Below are positions 61,701 to 64,000 of a DNA stretch of 64,000 nucleotides, one piece after another. The notes under the pieces are model-generated. The model was not told the DNA's origin, ran no database searches, and saw only the letters and a list, made by a program, of their open reading frames with translations. The stretch comes from Ashinkailepas kermadecensis (taxonomy: Eukaryota; Arthropoda; Thecostraca; Neolepadidae), in contig JAOTOM010004026.1 of the NCBI GenBank assembly GCA_034440615.1, positions 62,001 through 126,000 on the forward strand, written 5' to 3'. A program made the position numbers and the translations under genes. How positions within the stretch are numbered: position 1 is the stretch's first letter; each line of letters opens with the position of its first letter.

Positions 61701-63837
61701 GCCGCGCCGCCAGCTCGGCAGCTGCACCACCATCGCCAGGTGCCCGCCGCTCAAGAGCATGCTGAATCGCGCCACGCTCAACCGCAGGAAGCTGCTCTAC
61801 CTGAAGCAGTCCATCTGCTGGTTCGAAAAGTCGGTGCCGCTGCTGTGCTGTCCCGGCAGCGCGCCGAGCACCACCGCTGCTCCGAGCCGTACGCCGGCCA
61901 CTGTCGGCCGGCCCTCGTCGACTGCCACGCACGCCCCGCCAACACCGAGTGCCGCGGTTACGACCAGGCCGGCGCAGGCCACCACAAGTGGGCCGGCCCC
62001 GGCAGCGGGTGTGGCCACCACGGCGGCGGCCGCGAGCCGACTGACCCCGACCACGACCCAGGGAGGTGTCGCCGGGCAGCCGGTGACGCAGCCCAGCCCG
62101 CAGACGCCCACGTCGGCCTCCACTTCCACACCGGCGCCGCCAGAGACCACGCGTGCCGCCGCACGGTCGACCACCGCAGCGAGACCGGCCACCACCGAAC
62201 CGACCACCACCGCTGAACCGACCACCACCACTGAACCGACCACCACCACTGAGCTCGTCACCGCTGCTATCACCACCACCACCACTACCATCGAAGCCAT
62301 AGTGGAGACCACCAGACAGCCGGAAACGAGTCCAACCACAGAGGCGGCCACAGAGGCGGTCACGGAGGCGGTCACAGAGGCGGCCACAGAGACGGCCACA
62401 GAGACGGCCACAGAGGCAGTCACAGAGGCGGCCACAGAGGCGGCTACAGAGGCGGCCATAGAGGCGACCACAGAGGCGGCCACAGAGGCGGCCACCGCTG
62501 CCCCGTCTCCCTCCTCCGCGGGACGGCGACCGCACACTACACCAGCATCCGCCATCGGGACCGCCATCGGGACCGCCATCGGGTCCACTGCCGGATCCAC
62601 CACCGGGTCCACTACCGGGTCCGCTGCCGGGTCCACCGCCGTGTCTACTGCCGGATCCGCCGTCGTACCGACGGCGCCGACTCCCTCTGCCACACAGCCT
62701 GCCGAGTCGGAGCCGCAGCCCAGCGTCGCCAAGGAGGACGGCGTCGGCGACGACCGCCAGCGGACCGGCAGACACGAGGCCGACTACTGGATGCCGGCGG
62801 CTCCACACTGTGGCCGCCGGAACATCACCGGCGACAGGATCGTCGGCGGCACCAAGTCCGAGCACGGTGAGAGCTCCGCGGCGGCGGCATCAGCGCCGTC
62901 ACCATCACGCAACCGCCTCTTTGGCTCACTGACGAAGTTTAAAGATGAACGGAAATTTGAATATCCATGCAAAGCTGTAGCGGCACTACTGTCCGTGCTA
63001 CTGTCCGTGCTACTGTCCGTGCTACTGTCCGTGCTACTGTCCGTGCTACTGTCCGTTCTACTGTTCGTATTACTGACCATACTACTACAGCGCTATTTTG
63101 GATGAAAGCGTCGCAGTTATCGTTTCTACTTCGAATTGAGGACCGAAGAATGGGGAATCATTTACTCCGTGACTATTTCTTATCAACAACTATATTAGAA
63201 AACAGTGATTTGGCACCACCCTCAGTAGAAGTCCCCCTGATCAGGCGAATCAATTTGACCAGCATGGGTGCGATCGGACTGGAGCCTCCCAGTACAACAT
63301 TTAAGAGAACCGCCCGAGCTTCTTGAAATATTTACAACCCTACAGCTGGCTGACTGGATAATGGCCGGCTAACCATCCCTGCCAGAGATTCAAGCATCTG
63401 TAGCAGTTTGGGACCGTCTCGTCAAACTGAGAAAACTTTATAGAGACCTGAGCTCGTGCCACCTGAACTAACCAACAGAGCTTTAACCCGCAATATAGAA
63501 CTGCTGAAAAATCGCATCATAGTTGTCATGTTACAATCTCCATGCCAAGATACCCAGTTTGGTCATCTCGTGTGGCACAGCAAGCGGCTAGCGTTTCATG
63601 TTGGTTACTTCCACGAGGATACCCACACCTGTCGTTCGCGATTCGCAAACTTCGATCCCCCGTCACGTTTCGTGGTGCTGACCTGACCTGGCGAACCGTT
63701 GCCGCAGGCCAATGGCCCTGGATGGCGGCGCTGGGGTACGAGACGGACGGCGAGGTGGGGTTCCAGTGCGGAGGAGCCCTCATCACTGACCGGCACGTGC
63801 TGACCGCCGCCCACTGCATCTTCGGCAAGGACAATCT
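55704..63837 (+). CDS. CLIP-SP2: clip-domain serine protease (5' part)
   Basis: A paralogue of CLIP-SP1, cut by the window end. Exons 55704-55764, 61235-62866 and 63708-63837 join with phases 1, 1, 2, as in CLIP-SP1. Product so far: signal peptide (1-20), Pro-rich and Ser/Asp-rich segment, clip domain with Cys 174, 184, 190, 215, 225, 226, a long Thr/Ala/Pro linker, C-G-R-R-N-I-T then activation cleavage after Arg555 (R|IVGG), and catalytic His600 (TAAHC). Asp and Ser exons lie beyond the window. By family it should be a secreted zymogen. The distance from the pre-activation Cys to the cleaved Arg is nine residues in both paralogues. Confidence 0.87.
56281..59140 (-). mobile_element. LINE-C, 5'-truncated LINE copy
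   Basis: The same family as LINE-A and LINE-B. It keeps the 3' end (CCCAACCCAACAAAA, GGCCTGAGGAGGCC hairpin) but lacks ORF1 and the endonuclease; homology stops at about 59140 in the linker before the reverse transcriptase. Truncation at the 5' end is typical of LINE insertion. Sequence is very close to LINE-B over the shared region. Confidence 0.87.
56345..59140 (-). pseudogene. LINE-C ORF2 remnant
   Basis: Readable in three main frames: 59063-58677, 58428-57598 and 57325-56345. [26 protein letters not shown] and [15 protein letters not shown] remain. Breaks include an extra base at about 57417 and a local duplication at 57575-57605 (AGAGCTAGTGGAGGA). Not functional. Confidence 0.85.
59141..59644. 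other. Unassigned intronic block with TATA-like motif
   Basis: GGTATAAAATGG occurs at 59232-59243. No known element recognised. The motif precedes the small ORF at 59645 by about 400 bp; a promoter is only possible, not shown. Confidence 0.25.
59645..59934 (+). other. Protein-like short ORF before the minisatellite
   Basis: About 97 codons (with ATG at 59660, [10 protein letters not shown]) have mixed, protein-like composition ([31 protein letters not shown]) before the frame enters the Cys-rich repeats. No domain recognised. It could be a fragment of a mobile element or retrocopy in the intron. A chance ORF is also possible. Confidence 0.25.
59935..61215 (+). repeat. GTGACCGTGGCT higher-order minisatellite
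   Basis: 12-bp GTGACCGTGGCT units combine with GTGACAGTGAGTGTGTCTGT and GAGTGTGGTCGTAGCT blocks into composites of about 60-84 bp. From about 60660 a second form with GACGTGACCGTGGCT takes over. Open frames give Cys-rich ([13 protein letters not shown]) and Val-rich peptides, which I regard as repeat translation. Each composite carries GTGAGTGTG, a 5' splice-site look-alike. It ends 19 bp before the exon 2 acceptor. Confidence 0.92.
61235..62866 (+). CDS. CLIP-SP2 exon 2: clip domain and mucin-like linker
   Basis: Acceptor ATTTCCACAG|GC completes Gly21. It encodes [11 protein letters not shown], three to four SGPEPSPAP repeats, an acidic [16 protein letters not shown] stretch, the clip domain (spacing C-X9-C-X5-C-X24-C-X9-C-C), then about 300 residues rich in Thr/Ala/Pro/Glu, including TTTEPTTT and EAATEA repeats and TGSTTGS. 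It ends with [15 protein letters not shown] and donor CACG|GTGAGA (phase 1). Longer and more repetitive than the matching CLIP-SP1 exon. Confidence 0.9.
62867..63707. other. CLIP-SP2 intron 2
   Basis: Contains about seven 12-bp GTGCTACTGTCC units (62985-63085) shortly after the donor. The rest has no recognised feature. Acceptor GTTGCCGCAG lies at 63707. Confidence 0.75.
63708..63837 (+). CDS. CLIP-SP2 exon 3: catalytic His exon
   Basis: Completes Gly565 and encodes [32 protein letters not shown] and IFGKDNL. It ends AATCT|GTGAGT, phase 2, as in CLIP-SP1 exon 4 (GAGCT|GTGAGT). Unlike CLIP-SP1, no repeat array follows in the bases visible. Confidence 0.92.
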
Positions 63838-64000
63838 GTGAGTTGACACGCCGGTCGGGCCGCCGCGCTGCACTGTGTGCACGCTGTACTCCACTCTGAG
63901 GGACAAATGCGAGACACGTGTCCGGCGGACAGCAAGATGTACGTCAATGCCACCACTGTCCCCCCCCCCCTGTCCCCGCCCCCGACCAGGCACCGTTGTC
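63838..64000. other. Start of CLIP-SP2 intron 3
   Basis: No feature other than a poly-C tract at about 63961-63970. The gene continues past the window. Confidence 0.6.

Overview
The window is eukaryotic genomic DNA, almost certainly from an arthropod. It holds intron-split genes with canonical GT/AG junctions, two genes for clip-domain serine proteases (an arthropod hallmark family), APE-type LINE retrotransposons, a tRNA-derived SINE family, and a patch of degenerate TTAGG-type (CCTAA) repeats. Coding exons are GC-rich; introns and spacers are AT-richer and loaded with mini- and microsatellites. A crustacean such as a barnacle would fit, but nothing here fixes the species. There are no bacterial features and no CRISPR.

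Layout. 1-17.2 kb is mostly spacer with tandem repeats, a tRNA-like SINE head, and one possible two-exon gene (4688-4735 and 8438-8881). 17.4-32.9 kb is a complete eight-exon gene on the + strand (CLIP-SP1). I could join it with consistent reading phases into a 647-residue secreted protease: signal peptide, six-Cys clip domain, about 280 residues of Pro/Thr/Ser-rich linker, R|IIGG activation site, and a trypsin-like domain with the full His/Asp/Ser triad. 33-40.6 kb is spacer with repeats and a GC-rich block of unknown origin. 40.6-51.9 kb is a nested pair of LINEs: an almost intact + strand element (LINE-A) sits inside an older - strand copy (LINE-B). 55.7 kb to the window end is the 5' part of a second, paralogous protease gene (CLIP-SP2). 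Its 5.5-kb first intron holds a third LINE copy (LINE-C) and a 1.3-kb minisatellite. It runs off the window after the catalytic-His exon.

The two proteases share domain order, intron phases (1, 1, 2 after the signal, linker and His exons) and the spacing around the activation site, so they look like a tandem duplication. By family knowledge such proteins circulate as zymogens and act in cascades (melanisation, clotting, Toll activation). The specific role here cannot be read from sequence.

The most striking pattern is that several tandem arrays in CLIP-SP1 are built from its own splice junctions. Exon 2 is preceded by 32-bp units that each carry a copy of its acceptor and about 14 exonic bases. 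Exon 3 is followed by 54/55-bp units that each carry a copy of its donor. Exon 4 is preceded by 54-bp units ending in its acceptor, and followed by 32-bp units seeded by its last 32 bases (including the catalytic His codon) plus its donor. The gene is thus lined with decoy splice sites, some of them in frame.
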